DNA of 64,000 nt from Marinomonas algarum (GCF_020532605.1 NZ_JAJATW010000001.1:310001-374000), one strand, 5' to 3'. Positions 28,453 through 38,702 are shown, counted from the stretch's first letter. A program made the numbers and translations. Notes: generated by a model not told the origin, from the sequence alone.

Positions 28453-30165
28453 ATGCCCTTAACTTACCCAAGACTGATCACATGGTGCATTGCCTTGCTG
28501 TTAATGGTGCCCATCGTGGTCGGTCTTATCAGCACGATCTTGCCGGCTTTTCATTACTTTCCGCCATTAAATGAACAACAACTTTCTTTTGCCCCTTGGG
28601 TTGAATTGTTTTCTCAAGGGGAGTTTTATGCCAGTTTAAAGTTAACGCTTATTACCGGCATTGGTGCTCCTATTGTGTCTCTCTGGTTGGCATTTTCTTT
28701 ATTAGCCTGGGGGTATCAACGCCCTTTTTTCCGTAAAATAGAGGCCTTACTTTCGCCGATTCTCGCCATTCCCCACGCCGCTATCGCAATTGGCTTGCTG
28801 TTTTTACTGAGCCCATCTGGCTGGCTGATTCGTCTATTCAGCCCATGGTTAACCGGTTTTGATCGCCCACCTAACTGGATCAGCGTACAAGACCCCTATG
28901 GTTTGTCGTTGTTGCTTGCCCTAACCGTTAAAGAAATGCCCTATTTACTGTTCGTTATGTTAGCGACAATGAAGAGCATCAAGGCACAAGAAAGCCTCGA
29001 AGTCGGGCAGGCGCTTGGTTACAGCCGACTGACTCTATGGCGCAAAGTACTGATTCCCCAGCTTTACCCTCTGGTACGATTGCCCATCTTTATCGTTGTC
29101 GCCTTTAGCTTAACCGTGGTTGATTTAGCCCTTGTCATTGGCCCTAATACCCCTTCTACTCTGGCTGTCACGCTACTGCGTTGGTTCAATGACCCCGATT
29201 TTTCTATGCGCTTCATGGCCAGTGCAGGCGCTGTTTTCCTCATGTTGTGTGTGCTGCTTGTTATAGTCGGTTGGGAACTCAGCCACCTGCTCACCCGTCA
29301 TCTAACACGTTCGGGGCGAAGCAATGGAAAACGCAAAGGGATCACGGACAACCTGTTAAGACTCGGCGCGGGAGTCGGCGTACTGACATTGTTGAGCGGT
29401 TTTGTTGCTCTGCTTTTGTTGCCTATTTGGTCATTGACGAGACGCTGGCGCTTTCCTGACTCCTTACCCAGTCAATGGACTTGGAGCAACTTAGATCGCG
29501 CCGCACCTCTGTTGTTAGAGCTGACCACAAACACCTTAGTCATCGCGCTGTTTTCTACTCTGTTTGCCTGTGCCGTCAGTTTAATCATGCTCGAAACCAA
29601 ACGACATTCTCTTGCAAGCCGGCACCAAACGACCAACAACCATTTGTTCGATTGGCTTATTTATGTTCCTATTTTATTGCCGCAAGTGGGGTTTCTCTTT
29701 GACTTGCACGTATTGCTTATTTATCTGAATTTAAACGGTGACTTAAGTGCCATCATTGCACTGCATTTTATGTATGTGTTGCCTTACGTGTATTTAACGC
29801 TAAAAAGCCCTTACTTAGCCTTTAACGAAGGGTATTTACAGCAAGCAAATCGTCTCTGCTATCGGCCCTGGCGTAATTATCTCCACATCAAAATCGCCAT
29901 GCTTAAGCCCGCTCTATTAACGGCCTTTGCCATTGGTTTCTCTGTCAGCATTGCGCAGTACCTGCCAACACTTATCGCTGGTGAAGGGCGCTATAGCACA
30001 CTAACCACCGAAGCCGTGGCACAAGCGGCGTCGGGGGACAGAAAGCAGGTTGGCAGCATGGCCATGCTACAAGCGCTGTTTCCTATCCTAGTATTTTGGT
30101 TTGCGCAATTCATTCCATCACGATGGACAAGATGGCGACTGGCTATTCAAAAATGGCGTATTTAA
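28453..30165 (+). CDS. ynjC: YnjC-like ABC transporter permease, double length
   Basis: This 570-aa inner-membrane protein is a fused two-domain permease, as is normal for YnjC (about 511 aa in E. coli). Two sets of about six helices are separated by a basic linker around residues 270-300 (RSGRSNGKRKG). EAA-like loops occur in both halves, the first as SLEVGQALGYSRLTLWRKVLI with its glycine in the usual place. It works with the YnjB-like binding protein and YnjD-like ATPase. The ATPase gene begins 12 bases after its stop. Confidence 0.85.
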   Translation: MPLTYPRLITWCIALLLMVPIVVGLISTILPAFHYFPPLNEQQLSFAPWVELFSQGEFYASLKLTLITGIGAPIVSLWLAFSLLAWGYQRPFFRKIEALLSPILAIPHAAIAIGLLFLLSPSGWLIRLFSPWLTGFDRPPNWISVQDPYGLSLLLALTVKEMPYLLFVMLATMKSIKAQESLEVGQALGYSRLTLWRKVLIPQLYPLVRLPIFIVVAFSLTVVDLALVIGPNTPSTLAVTLLRWFNDPDFSMRFMASAGAVFLMLCVLLVIVGWELSHLLTRHLTRSGRSNGKRKGITDNLLRLGAGVGVLTLLSGFVALLLLPIWSLTRRWRFPDSLPSQWTWSNLDRAAPLLLELTTNTLVIALFSTLFACAVSLIMLETKRHSLASRHQTTNNHLFDWLIYVPILLPQVGFLFDLHVLLIYLNLNGDLSAIIALHFMYVLPYVYLTLKSPYLAFNEGYLQQANRLCYRPWRNYLHIKIAMLKPALLTAFAIGFSVSIAQYLPTLIAGEGRYSTLTTEAVAQAASGDRKQVGSMAMLQALFPILVFWFAQFIPSRWTRWRLAIQKWRI

Positions 30166-30177
30166 AGAGGGTATACC

Positions 30178-30831
30178 GTGTTAGTGGTAAAAAATTTCTG
30201 CCTATCACTGAATGAAAAACGTTTAATTCAGCAGGTAAATTTCCGTATTGATAAGGGTCACGTCCTCTCACTGATGGGGCCAAGTGGCATCGGTAAATCC
30301 AGCTTATTGCATTTTTTGAGTGGTACTCTACATCATAGTTTGACCGCAACAGGGGAGGTGTTTTTGGATGGAAACCCTATTCATGATAAACCGACCCCAT
30401 TAAGAAAAGTGGGCTTATTGCAACAAATGCCCCTGCTGTTTCCGCATATGAGTATTTTAGAAAACTTATTGTTTGCCATCTCAGGTGACCTAAAACCCGT
30501 GGAACGTCTACAGACAGCGCAACAGGCTTTGGAAAAACTGGGGATTCCTGACAAAGCGAATGCATTGCCTGATGAGCTGTCTGGAGGACAACAAGCTCGC
30601 GTGGCCTTGCTTCGTACCTTGTTGTCGAAACCAGATTACCTTTTGCTCGATGAGCCATTTAGCAAACTTGACCCAGCATTGAGACGCGATGTTCGAGCCT
30701 TTGTGTTAGCGGAAATTCGTCAAGCCAATATTCCTGCCCTACTGGTCACACACGATACCGACGACGCAAAAGCCATGCAGGGCGACTGCTTGGAACTGGA
30801 AAGCTCACCTTCTTTTTCAACATCGACATAA
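30178..30831 (+). CDS. ynjD: YnjD-like ABC transporter ATPase
   Basis: The 217-aa ATPase powers the YnjBCD importer. Walker A is GPSGIGKSS, the Q-loop is LLQQMPLL, the signature is LSGGQQARVALLR, Walker B is YLLLDEPFS, and the switch His is in VTHDTDDAKAM. It is complete and of typical length. The start is a GTG at 30178, 12 bases after the permease stop. It is the last gene of the operon, and a hairpin just past its stop mainly fits termination of the opposite-strand sohB. Confidence 0.87.
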   Translation: MLVVKNFCLSLNEKRLIQQVNFRIDKGHVLSLMGPSGIGKSSLLHFLSGTLHHSLTATGEVFLDGNPIHDKPTPLRKVGLLQQMPLLFPHMSILENLLFAISGDLKPVERLQTAQQALEKLGIPDKANALPDELSGGQQARVALLRTLLSKPDYLLLDEPFSKLDPALRRDVRAFVLAEIRQANIPALLVTHDTDDAKAMQGDCLELESSPSFSTST

Positions 30832-30868
30832 AAAAGGCTCATTCCATGGGATGACATGAGAATGAGCC
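30831..30868 (-). terminator. Intrinsic terminator for sohB
   Basis: Read on the minus strand, GGCTCATTC and GAATGAGCC pair over 9 bases with a 15-base loop and are followed by TTTTTT. It lies between the convergent ynjD-like gene and sohB. A second small hairpin AGGACG (30873-30878) / CGTCCT (30885-30890) followed by TTTCG may serve the plus strand. Confidence 0.82.
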
Positions 30869-30923
30869 TATCAGGACGGTTTAGCGTCCTTTCGTTATTC
30901 AAAAATACAAAATTTACACTGGA

Positions 30924-31964
30924 CTAGTAACCGCGTGTTTGCGTTAACTTGCTTAACCATACCGTGGCTTTTTGCTCCAACGCTGAAAAGAAGGACAGCC
31001 CTAAACGCTCCGCCATACCTTTTGGTTGTTTGTAAGCAATTTGAATTACATCGGCTTTGTCATATTGAGACACCAAGTACGCATCACTGGTCATAACACT
31101 GTCGACTAGATGATTTTCAAGGGCTTCAGATCCATACCAGGTATCTCCGGTGGCAATCGCTTCAATATCAAGCTGTGGTCGCTGACCAGAAACAAAACGC
31201 TTGAACAAGCCATGGGTATCTTCTAAATCTTGTTTGAATTTTTCACGTCCTTCTTCTGTATTTTCACCAAGCATGGTCAAAGTACGCTTATAACGGCCTG
31301 CCGTATGAAGCTCCACATCAATCAAGCTTTTATCCAGCAATCGATGAACATTCGGAATCTGCGCCACAACACCAATGGATCCTAAGATCGCAAAAGGCGC
31401 CGCAATGATTTTATCTGCCACACAAGCCATCATATACCCGCCACTTGCTGCCACTTTGTCAACGCAAATGGTTAGGGGAATCTGAGCTTCACGAATACGC
31501 TGTAACTGGGAAGCGGCCAAACCATAACCGTGCACCACACCGCCGCCACTTTCTAAACGAACCACGACCTCATCTTGTGATTTTGCCACACTTAAAATGG
31601 CGGTAATTTCTTCTCGCATGGTTTCAACGGCGGACGCCTTGATATCACCATCAAAGTCCACCACATAAACGCGCTTTTTTGGTGAGTCTTCGACCGTGTG
31701 ATGGCCTTTCTTCAAAGCCTTTTTCTCTTGTTTGTCTTTTTTCTTCTTTTCTTTGTCTAAATTTTTCAATACTTTCTTGTCTAATAATTGACGATCTAAT
31801 TCAGATTTCATCGTCTCGTAGCTTTCATTTAACTTGGTAACGGACAAACTACCAGGCTGTGCCTTACGTTTACCGCTGGACAAAATAACCAATAGAAACC
31901 CAATAACCAAAGCAATACTGACTAATTTCAGTAAAAACCCGGCATAATCCACTAAAAATTCCAA
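30924..31964 (-). CDS. sohB: SohB-type inner-membrane serine protease (peptidase S49)
   Basis: SohB is a membrane-anchored peptidase related to signal-peptide peptidase SppA. The 346-aa protein has one N-terminal membrane helix (about residues 9-29) and a highly charged lysine-rich linker (residues 63-95). The protease domain carries the family's Ser-Lys dyad: Ser174 in VAASGGYMMA and Lys226 in GRYKRTLT. Length agrees with E. coli SohB (349 aa). It stands alone with its own terminator. Physiological substrates of SohB are not well known; E. coli sohB was found as a multicopy suppressor of htrA loss. Confidence 0.92.
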   Translation of the reverse strand: MEFLVDYAGFLLKLVSIALVIGFLLVILSSGKRKAQPGSLSVTKLNESYETMKSELDRQLLDKKVLKNLDKEKKKKDKQEKKALKKGHHTVEDSPKKRVYVVDFDGDIKASAVETMREEITAILSVAKSQDEVVVRLESGGGVVHGYGLAASQLQRIREAQIPLTICVDKVAASGGYMMACVADKIIAAPFAILGSIGVVAQIPNVHRLLDKSLIDVELHTAGRYKRTLTMLGENTEEGREKFKQDLEDTHGLFKRFVSGQRPQLDIEAIATGDTWYGSEALENHLVDSVMTSDAYLVSQYDKADVIQIAYKQPKGMAERLGLSFFSALEQKATVWLSKLTQTRGY

Positions 31965-32136
31965 TTTTTTTATCCTCTTATTTTTTCAATACGTCGAGAT
32001 ACTAGAGTGCTTGCACCAAATAGCAACAGGTATTCTGTATTATCCGAATTTCTTTTCCTGTGTAGATACTGCTTGCTATATACCTTATCATCTTTGCGCC
32101 TTTTTACTTCTTCTTGACACTTGCCTGAAGAAAAAC

Positions 32137-32186
32137 TAACAAGATTCTTCTTAATAACCTTTAATAGAACAATCTTGTTATTTTTT
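32137..32186 (+). promoter_or_regulatory. Terminator-like hairpin in the nhaB leader
   Basis: TAACAAGATT (32137-32146) pairs perfectly with AATCTTGTTA (32171-32180) and is followed by six T. It looks like an intrinsic terminator 37 bases before the nhaB ATG, so it could act as an attenuator. A perfect -35 (TTGACA, 32114-32119) has a poor -10 (TAACAA) at 17 bases that overlaps the left arm; if that promoter is used the hairpin would not be fully transcribed. Confidence 0.45.
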
Positions 32187-32222
32187 CAGATCTTGGCGCT
32201 GCTTATTTAACAGGAGCAATTC

Positions 32223-33725
32223 ATGAAACCTACTCTTTCTCAAGCTTTTGGGAAAAACTTTCTCGGTGCGTCACCCCTTTGGTACAAACAAGTTATCTTG
32301 GCTTTTTTGATCATTAACCCCATCGTTCTGGTCACATTAGGGCCGTTTGTAGCGGGTTGGTTATTAATCATTGAATTTATTTTCACCCTAGCCATGGCAT
32401 TAAAGTGCTACCCACTGCAACCCGGCGGTTTACTGGCCATTGAAGCGGTTGCACTGGGTTTAACCTCCACCGAAGGCGTATACACCGAGGTCTCACATAA
32501 TTTAGAAGTCATACTGCTGTTGATGTTTATGGTGGCAGGCATCTACTTTATGAAAGACATGTTGCTGTTTATCTTTAATAAACTGCTGGTCAAGGTAAAA
32601 TCTAAAATCATCATCTCACTGATTTTCAGTTTCTCCGCCGCCATGATGTCGGCTTTTTTGGATGCCCTCACCGTTACCGCGGTGCTTATTAGTGTTGGTG
32701 TGGGATTTTATTCTGTTTATCACAAAGCCGCTTCCGGTCAAAACGCCAACAAAAACCATGATGTGGCGACCGACGATGGCATTCTTCCCGTTAACGCTGA
32801 AGACTTGAATGAATTCCGTTCCTTTTTACGTGACTTGTTGATGCATGGTGCTGTGGGTACCGCATTAGGAGGCGTAGCAACCCTAGTGGGTGAGCCGCAA
32901 AACCTATTGATCGCCAAAGTGGCAGGGTGGGACTTTGTTGAGTTTTTCCTCAATGTTGCGCCTGTTTCCATTCCAGTGTTTGTCGCTGGACTGTTAACCG
33001 TTGTTGTATTGGAAAAAACAGCGTGGTTCGATTACGGCGCTCAACTTCCTGATAATGTGCGCAACATCCTGAACAATTTCGAGAAAGAAGAAAGCCAAAA
33101 ACACACCAATAAAATCAAGGCACAACTTATTATACAAGGCGTTGTTGCAATATTGTTGGTACTGTCATTAGCGTTTCATGTCGCAGAAGTGGGTCTTGTA
33201 GGCTTGATGGTTATTGTTCTGCTAACGTCTTTTAATGGCATTATTGAAGAGCATCGTATCGGACACGCATTCGAAGAGTCTTTACCTTTCACGGCTTTGT
33301 TAGTGGTCTTTTTTACCGTCGTGTCCGTCATCCACACACAACATTTGTTCCAGCCAGTCATTGATGTGGTTCTTCATATGCCCACTGACAGCCAGCCGAT
33401 TATGTTGTTTGTTGCCAATGGTTTACTTTCTGCGATCAGTGATAATGTGTTTGTTGCAACGGTTTACATCAATGAGATCAAAGCCGCTTTGGATGCCGGA
33501 ACCATTACCCGTGAGCACTTTGATGTGCTTGCTGTCGCTGTTAACACCGGCACTAACTTACCCAGTGTTGCCACGCCAAACGGACAAGCTGCTTTTCTTT
33601 TCTTATTGACCTCGGCCATTGCGCCTTTGCTGCGCCTGTCCTATGGAAAAATGGTTTGGATGGCCTTGCCTTACACCATCGTTCTCAGTGTTGTTGGTGG
33701 TTTGTGCGTCGTCTATTTGCTGTAA
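32223..33725 (+). CDS. nhaB: Na+/H+ antiporter NhaB
   Basis: NhaB exports Na+ in exchange for protons and helps with sodium and pH balance, useful in a marine cell. The 500-aa protein has about twelve helices. It shows NhaB-specific stretches, including the N-terminal [38 protein letters not shown] and [20 protein letters not shown]. Length is close to E. coli NhaB (513). The ribosome site AGGAG lies just upstream of the ATG. It is a single-gene unit with a terminator-like hairpin in its leader. Confidence 0.96.
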   Translation: MKPTLSQAFGKNFLGASPLWYKQVILAFLIINPIVLVTLGPFVAGWLLIIEFIFTLAMALKCYPLQPGGLLAIEAVALGLTSTEGVYTEVSHNLEVILLLMFMVAGIYFMKDMLLFIFNKLLVKVKSKIIISLIFSFSAAMMSAFLDALTVTAVLISVGVGFYSVYHKAASGQNANKNHDVATDDGILPVNAEDLNEFRSFLRDLLMHGAVGTALGGVATLVGEPQNLLIAKVAGWDFVEFFLNVAPVSIPVFVAGLLTVVVLEKTAWFDYGAQLPDNVRNILNNFEKEESQKHTNKIKAQLIIQGVVAILLVLSLAFHVAEVGLVGLMVIVLLTSFNGIIEEHRIGHAFEESLPFTALLVVFFTVVSVIHTQHLFQPVIDVVLHMPTDSQPIMLFVANGLLSAISDNVFVATVYINEIKAALDAGTITREHFDVLAVAVNTGTNLPSVATPNGQAAFLFLLTSAIAPLLRLSYGKMVWMALPYTIVLSVVGGLCVVYLL

Positions 33726-33744
33726 AAAAACGCTAAAAATAAGA

Positions 33745-33786
33745 CTTTAAAAAATGCCCAATGGCGGTGACATCGCCATTGGGCAT
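33745..33786 (-). terminator. Intrinsic terminator for dnaQ
   Basis: A 13-bp perfect stem ATGCCCAATGGCG / CGCCATTGGGCAT with loop GTGACAT is followed, on the minus strand, by TTTTTTAAAG. It lies 4 bases past the dnaQ stop and separates it from the convergent nhaB. Confidence 0.88.
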
Positions 33787-33790
33787 GGTG

Positions 33791-34504
33791 TTAATGCTTA
33801 ATGCGCCACAACGATTGACCCGATTTTTTGTCAATTAGATCTAAACGCTCTTCGTGTATTTTAAGTTCATCCTGACTCGCACGAATCACTTTTAACATAG
33901 GGCGATCGCTTGAGAATCGACGAATAGCTTCCGCCTCCCCTTCCTGCTTAGCTTCATCACTGCCATTATTGGCCAATCCCAAACTCGTTTGGCCGCCTGT
34001 CATAAGCAGATAAACGTCCGCTAAAATTTCAGCATCAAGTAAGGCGCCATGCAATTCACGGTGGGAGTTATCAATACCATAGCGTTTGCATAGAATATCG
34101 AGGTTATTCTTTTGCCCCGGGTGTTTTTTCCGCGCGTAGACCAAACTATCAAACACACCACATACTTCAGCGGTCTTTGGGTAGCCGCCTAGACGAGCAA
34201 ATTCATGATCCATAAACCCGATGTCAAAAGGGGCGTTATGGATAATCAGTTCCGCCCCTTTAATAAAGTCAAAAAACTCTTGGGCAATCTGTTGAAACCT
34301 CGGTTTATCAGCAAGAAACTCATTGCTAATACCGTGGACGCGAAATGCTTCTTCCTCAACTTCACGATCTGGATTGATGTACACGTGAAAATGTCGATTG
34401 GTGAGTTTGCGACCAATCATTTCCACACAGCCTATTTCAATAATCCGATGGCCCTGTTTAGGATCAATGCCCGTTGTTTCTGTATCAAGAATAACTTGTC
34501 TCAT
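33791..34504 (-). CDS. dnaQ: DNA polymerase III epsilon subunit
   Basis: DnaQ is the 3'-5' proofreading exonuclease of the replicative polymerase. The 237-aa protein has the DEDDh exonuclease motifs: Exo I ILDTETTG (Asp7, Glu9), Exo [16 protein letters not shown] and Exo III with [14 protein letters not shown]. The C-terminal tail that contacts the alpha subunit follows. Its ATG overlaps the rnhA stop by 4 bases, and it is the last gene of the yafS-like/rnhA/dnaQ group, an order also found in enterobacteria. Confidence 0.97.
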   Translation of the reverse strand: MRQVILDTETTGIDPKQGHRIIEIGCVEMIGRKLTNRHFHVYINPDREVEEEAFRVHGISNEFLADKPRFQQIAQEFFDFIKGAELIIHNAPFDIGFMDHEFARLGGYPKTAEVCGVFDSLVYARKKHPGQKNNLDILCKRYGIDNSHRELHGALLDAEILADVYLLMTGGQTSLGLANNGSDEAKQEGEAEAIRRFSSDRPMLKVIRASQDELKIHEERLDLIDKKSGQSLWRIKH

Positions 34505-34944
34505 GACTTCGCTCTTAGTTCGTCAATGCCTTGGTTCGCTAACTGATCGGCTATTTCATTGCCTTCAATACCAGCATGCCCTTTTACCCACTTCCAAGTC
34601 ACCTGATGTCGCTGGCACTCTTTGTCTAGATTTTGCCAAAGGTCTTTATTCTTTACCGGTTGCTTAGACGCGGTCATCCAGCCCTTGCGCTTCCAGCCAG
34701 CCAGCCACTCGGTGATACCTTTTTGTACGTAAGAGGAATCGGTAAAGAGTGTCACCGCGCACGGCTCTTTTAAGGCTTTTAACCCCTCAATCGCCCCCAT
34801 TAGCTCCATTCGATTATTGGTTGTATCCTGCTCTCCACCACAAAGGCGTTTTTCGTGTTCGCCAAATGTTAACCAAGCGCCCCACCCTCCAATACCAGGA
34901 TTTCCCTTGCAGGCACCGTCTGTGTACATTTCAACTTTTTTCAC
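34501..34944 (-). CDS. rnhA: Ribonuclease HI
   Basis: RNase HI cleaves the RNA strand of RNA-DNA hybrids. The product from the GTG at 34944 is 147 aa and begins [17 protein letters not shown], matching the known N-terminus; a longer reading frame upstream overlaps the methyltransferase gene. The DEDD residues are visible: the first Asp in MYTDGACKG, Glu in NNRMELMGA, Asp in LFTDSSYV, and the last Asp in NEIADQLA. Both ends overlap neighbours by 4 bases (GTGA with the methyltransferase, ATGA with dnaQ), suggesting coupled translation. Confidence 0.95.
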   Translation of the reverse strand: MKKVEMYTDGACKGNPGIGGWGAWLTFGEHEKRLCGGEQDTTNNRMELMGAIEGLKALKEPCAVTLFTDSSYVQKGITEWLAGWKRKGWMTASKQPVKNKDLWQNLDKECQRHQVTWKWVKGHAGIEGNEIADQLANQGIDELRAKS

Positions 34945-35693
34945 TCTTTTATCTCTTTTGCTGTGGGTTTTGTCAAAGGCGGTACTCGAACACGAGCACC
35001 AGACCATCGGGGTTTTAGCGGAATAAAGCGCTTTACCTGTTTTGTAGCGGTCATAATATAAATGCCGCTAAAAGGCAGTTTTAACGGTCGGAAGATTTTT
35101 TCTAACCAAGAAAAACGTGCCCGCCATTGACTGCTGTGTATTGGAGGATCATAAAAAACAAAGCGTTTACTTTCTAAGGTTAAGCCCGCTACTTTTAGCC
35201 AGTCTTCTAAGCGTTGATGGGCAATAAAGTGCCCACACCAAGGCGCATTTTTTTGCTTTGAAAACAGTTTTGCAAACAAACGACATCCCCCCCACACACT
35301 CATGGGGTTAAAACCCACAATGATCAGCTTGCCGCTGGGCAACAAGGTTCGCGCCGCCTCTCGCAAGTCATCATGGGGCGTTGCGGAGATGTCTAATGTA
35401 TGGTGGAAGACGTGGACATCGACCCCGTCAGGCTCAAACGGTAACTCGCTTGCTCTGGCAACCACTGTATTACAGGGTGCACCGAACTCTAATGTTGGTG
35501 CGACTAAAAGGCTGTGTCGTAATCGATGATCATCGAATTGAACATTTTTCAACGGTGATTGTGCCACTAAATAATAACCCACGGTCGCATCGAGCTCTTT
35601 CGCAATTTCTGCTACTTCAACGCGCAACAAGGTGTCACCCAATTCAGTTTGATACCATTTTTGAAAAAATTGTCTTGATTGATCATCCAACAT
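34941..35693 (-). CDS. SAM-dependent methyltransferase, YafS-like
   Basis: This 250-aa class I methyltransferase occupies the place of E. coli yafS, between gloB and rnhA. Recognisable parts are a central [14 protein letters not shown] (motif region after the SAM-binding beta-alpha unit) and [20 protein letters not shown]; the glycine-rich motif I is weakly conserved. The substrate is unknown in any organism, to my knowledge. I use the ATG at 35693; the GTG nine bases upstream is possible. It is transcribed away from gloB, the two being separated by about 90 bases. Confidence 0.8.
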   Translation of the reverse strand: MLDDQSRQFFQKWYQTELGDTLLRVEVAEIAKELDATVGYYLVAQSPLKNVQFDDHRLRHSLLVAPTLEFGAPCNTVVARASELPFEPDGVDVHVFHHTLDISATPHDDLREAARTLLPSGKLIIVGFNPMSVWGGCRLFAKLFSKQKNAPWCGHFIAHQRLEDWLKVAGLTLESKRFVFYDPPIHSSQWRARFSWLEKIFRPLKLPFSGIYIMTATKQVKRFIPLKPRWSGARVRVPPLTKPTAKEIKE

Positions 35694-35785
35694 ACAATGC
35701 ACACTCTTTTATAACGGTATAACGATGTCCTTGTTTTTATAACAAGTCACAGCCTGTATCACTTAATAACAAAGAGACATAAACG

Positions 35786-36571
35786 ATGACTGTTTTTCCG
35801 CTTCCCGCTTTTCAAGATAATTATATCTGGATCCTCCAGGATAAAGAAAGTTCCGCTATTTGGGCCATTGACCCAGGGGATGCAGAGGTCGTCACCCAAT
35901 ACTGTAAAAACGAAGGTAAAAATTTACGCGGCATTCTTATCACTCATCATCATAAAGATCATACGGGGGGCGTTGCAGCACTGAAAGACGACACAAATTG
36001 CTCAGTCTTTGGTCCCGCTCACTTGAGTCACCTTGTTACTCATCCCGTTGATCAAGGCGATCATCTCACTGTTTTCTCACATCAATTTGATGTTCTCGCC
36101 ACACCGGGACACACCTTAGATCACCTTTGTTACTTTTCTGAGTCGCTTCATTCTGATCAAACACCGATGCTTTTTTGTGGTGACACGCTTTTCCGAGGCG
36201 GCTGCGGTCGCATTATGGAAGGCACACCAGAACAGATGCTCAAGGCGATGAACACCATAGCGAGCTTGCCCGATAATACAAAAATTTATGGCACTCATGA
36301 GTACACGTTAGCCAATTATCGCTTTGCTCTGTCACTTGAGCCAGACAATACCGAATTACAACGCAACTACCTGCGATGCCAAACACTACGTGAGCAACAA
36401 CAGCCTACTTTACCAACAGAATTGCACATTGAGAAAAAAACCAACCCTTTTTTACGCAGCCATTTATCAACCGTAAAAACCATGGCGGCTCAACAACTTA
36501 ATGAAGAAATAAGCTTAAATCCCGTGCTTGCGTTTAGCCAAGTAAGGCGCGCAAAAGACAGTTTTAGTTGA
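35786..36571 (+). CDS. gloB: Hydroxyacylglutathione hydrolase (glyoxalase II)
   Basis: GloB hydrolyses S-lactoylglutathione to D-lactate and glutathione, the second step of methylglyoxal detoxification. The 261-aa protein starts MTVFPLPAFQDNYIWIL and carries the metallo-beta-lactamase dinuclear site THHHKDHTGG (His54, His56, Asp58, His59). Further metal ligands lie in TPGHTLDH, FCGDTLF and GTHEYTLANYRFA. The C-terminal substrate-binding helices end with NPFLRS. Gene order with the yafS-like, rnhA, dnaQ and mltD genes is like that in E. coli. Confidence 0.96.
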   Translation: MTVFPLPAFQDNYIWILQDKESSAIWAIDPGDAEVVTQYCKNEGKNLRGILITHHHKDHTGGVAALKDDTNCSVFGPAHLSHLVTHPVDQGDHLTVFSHQFDVLATPGHTLDHLCYFSESLHSDQTPMLFCGDTLFRGGCGRIMEGTPEQMLKAMNTIASLPDNTKIYGTHEYTLANYRFALSLEPDNTELQRNYLRCQTLREQQQPTLPTELHIEKKTNPFLRSHLSTVKTMAAQQLNEEISLNPVLAFSQVRRAKDSFS

Positions 36572-36625
36572 CCTCCATGGTGACACCTTTAAAATGCGTA
36601 AACTTTATTCGATTTTGTGAACTAC

Positions 36626-38257
36626 ATGACCTATAAGATTTTTTGGATTTGCCTCGCCAGTTTCGCACTCAGCGCGTGTCAAACAACCTCTCAGTTAGAA
36701 CAAAGCACAGCCTCTGATACCATTAGCGAACTTGATGACGACCAAGTCAGTGAAGCCACCACCGAGCAGTTAGGGTTTATTGATACGGTTCCCGCTATTG
36801 AGACTGAAAAAGACCCATCAGACTCAGTCATCGTGCTCGCTGAACCTAAAGAACCTGAGGACCTGTGGGTAAGACTGCGCGCTGGCTACCAACTCGACCT
36901 AGACATTGATCGTCCACGATTGTCGTCTCAGATCCGCTGGTTCAGTTCTCACCCTTCCTACCTAGATCGTGTTTCCAAACGTGGCGAACGCTACCTATAT
37001 TACATCGTCGACGAGCTAGAAAAAGCAGGCATCCCCAGTGAAATTGCCCTTTTGCCTATCGTAGAAAGCGGCTTTGACCCTTTTGGTTACAGCCATGGTC
37101 GTGCGTCTGGTCCTTGGCAGTTTATTCCCTCGACAGGGCAAATGTACGGACTTGATCAAACTTGGTGGTATGACGGCCGAAGAGACATCATTGGCTCAAC
37201 CCAGGCCGCTATCGCCTATTTAACACGCCTCCATAAAATGTTCGACGGCAACTGGTTTCACGCTCTGGCATCGTACAACTCGGGAGAAGGCACCGTCATG
37301 CGGGCCATTCGTAAAAACAAAAAAGCCGGATTGCCAACCGATTTTTGGTCATTAGATTTGCCTAAAGAGACTCGTGCGTATGTGCCCAAGTTAATTGCAC
37401 TGGCGAAAATCTTGAAAGACCCAGAACAGTATAATTACACCACCTATTTTATTCCTAACAAGCCCTACTTTGACGTCGTCAACATCGGTGGGCAGCTTGA
37501 CCTCGCTCAAGCGGCCGATATGGCAGGTGTGAGCATTGATGAAGTGTACTTGTTGAACCCTGGCTTTAATCAATGGGCAACGTCACCAGATGGCCCTCAC
37601 CGCTTATTAATGCCCATATCAAAAGCGAAAAGCTTTCGAACCAAGCTGGCTCAAATTCCAGATAACGAACGCGTTACCTGGGTACGCTATACGGTAAAAG
37701 CAGGTGATAATTTGTTACTTGTTGCCAAACAGCACAACACCACGGTGAATGTGTTGCAGGATGTCAATAAAATCTCTTCTACCATGATCCGTGTTGGTCA
37801 AGAGTTGATGATCCCTGTGGCTGGTAACAAAATTGAGAGCTACACCCTAAGTTCACACCAACGTTTGCTTGCCAAACAGTCTCGTGCGCCGAATCGCAAT
37901 CGTATTAAAATCAATTACACGGTAAATGCTGGAGACAGCTTGTGGTTGATCGCTAATAAATACGACACAGACAGTAAAACGCTAGCACGCTGGAATAACA
38001 TGGGATTAGGTGATCCATTGCACCCTGGTAAAAAGTTGGTGGTATGGCTGAAATCTAAGCCTGCAGAGTCTACAAGCCGCAGTGTCATGAAAAAAGTGAT
38101 CTATACCATACGCTCTGGAGAATCGCTCGCAGTCGTGGCGAACAAATTCAACGTTTCTCTTAACGACGTTCGCGACTGGAACCCTAAAGTCAGCAGTCAA
38201 AAATATGTTCAACCGGGCGATAAAGTGACTCTGTTAGTTAACGTTGTGGGTGGTTAA
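36626..38257 (+). CDS. mltD: Membrane-bound lytic murein transglycosylase D with three LysM repeats
   Basis: MltD cleaves the glycan strands of peptidoglycan with formation of 1,6-anhydromuramic acid. From the ATG at 36626 the 543-aa protein has a lipoprotein signal ending ALSAC (Cys18). The SLT domain around residues 120-260 has the catalytic Glu in LPIVESGFDP, with GRASGPWQFIPSTG and LASYNSGEGTV. Three C-terminal LysM repeats begin YTVKAGDNLL, YTVNAGDSLW and YTIRSGESLA. A GTG at 36617 is an alternative start. It follows gloB by 54 bases and ends at a strong terminator. Confidence 0.94.
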   Translation: MTYKIFWICLASFALSACQTTSQLEQSTASDTISELDDDQVSEATTEQLGFIDTVPAIETEKDPSDSVIVLAEPKEPEDLWVRLRAGYQLDLDIDRPRLSSQIRWFSSHPSYLDRVSKRGERYLYYIVDELEKAGIPSEIALLPIVESGFDPFGYSHGRASGPWQFIPSTGQMYGLDQTWWYDGRRDIIGSTQAAIAYLTRLHKMFDGNWFHALASYNSGEGTVMRAIRKNKKAGLPTDFWSLDLPKETRAYVPKLIALAKILKDPEQYNYTTYFIPNKPYFDVVNIGGQLDLAQAADMAGVSIDEVYLLNPGFNQWATSPDGPHRLLMPISKAKSFRTKLAQIPDNERVTWVRYTVKAGDNLLLVAKQHNTTVNVLQDVNKISSTMIRVGQELMIPVAGNKIESYTLSSHQRLLAKQSRAPNRNRIKINYTVNAGDSLWLIANKYDTDSKTLARWNNMGLGDPLHPGKKLVVWLKSKPAESTSRSVMKKVIYTIRSGESLAVVANKFNVSLNDVRDWNPKVSSQKYVQPGDKVTLLVNVVGG

Positions 38258-38295
38258 AGGGTCTTAAAATCTATTAACCACATTGAAATAAGCAT

Positions 38296-38328
38296 AAAAA
38301 AAGGCTGAAAATTTTCAGCCTTTTTTTA
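38296..38328. terminator. Bidirectional intrinsic terminator
   Basis: A near-perfect palindrome: a run of A and GGCTGAAAA pairs with TTTTCAGCC and a run of T. It serves mltD on the plus strand and ppnP on the minus strand. Confidence 0.9.
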
Positions 38329-38341
38329 TATTCCTAACGAA

Positions 38342-38632
38342 TTATTCGTAACGGCACAAATAAGCCGTCGTTTCTGCGACCTTAACATTGAATTTCTGAT
38401 TCGCTTCGACAATAAATGTGTCGCCTTTTGAAAAGGTTTGCCAATCCTGTTGATCTGGCAGCTTGACCGTTAAGGCGCCAGAGATAACACTCATGTACTC
38501 TCGCTGGCTAGTACCAAATTCATACTCACCAATCGCCATAACACCGACAGTGGAAGTACCTTCATCGTTTTGCAGGCCAATCGACTTTACTTGATCATTA
38601 AAATAGCTGTTTACAGTTAACTCTGTGCTCAT
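38342..38632 (-). CDS. ppnP: Pyrimidine/purine nucleoside phosphorylase PpnP
   Basis: PpnP (YaiE, formerly DUF1255) is a small cupin-fold enzyme that phosphorolyses many nucleosides to base and ribose-1-phosphate. The 96-aa protein from the ATG at 38632 (E. coli has 94 aa) contains [21 protein letters not shown] and a [19 protein letters not shown] cupin region, both typical. The frame is open 8 codons further upstream, but MSTELTV agrees better with the family start. It is next to a LysR gene on the same strand (70 bases or more apart) and fits the nucleoside salvage theme of the window. Confidence 0.92.
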   Translation of the reverse strand: MSTELTVNSYFNDQVKSIGLQNDEGTSTVGVMAIGEYEFGTSQREYMSVISGALTVKLPDQQDWQTFSKGDTFIVEANQKFNVKVAETTAYLCRYE

Positions 38633-38702
38633 GTTTTTTCTCGCTCGGGTACTCAAATAAACGCAGTTAAGGGAAGATTGTCGTTCAATGAACTTTTTAC
38701 CG

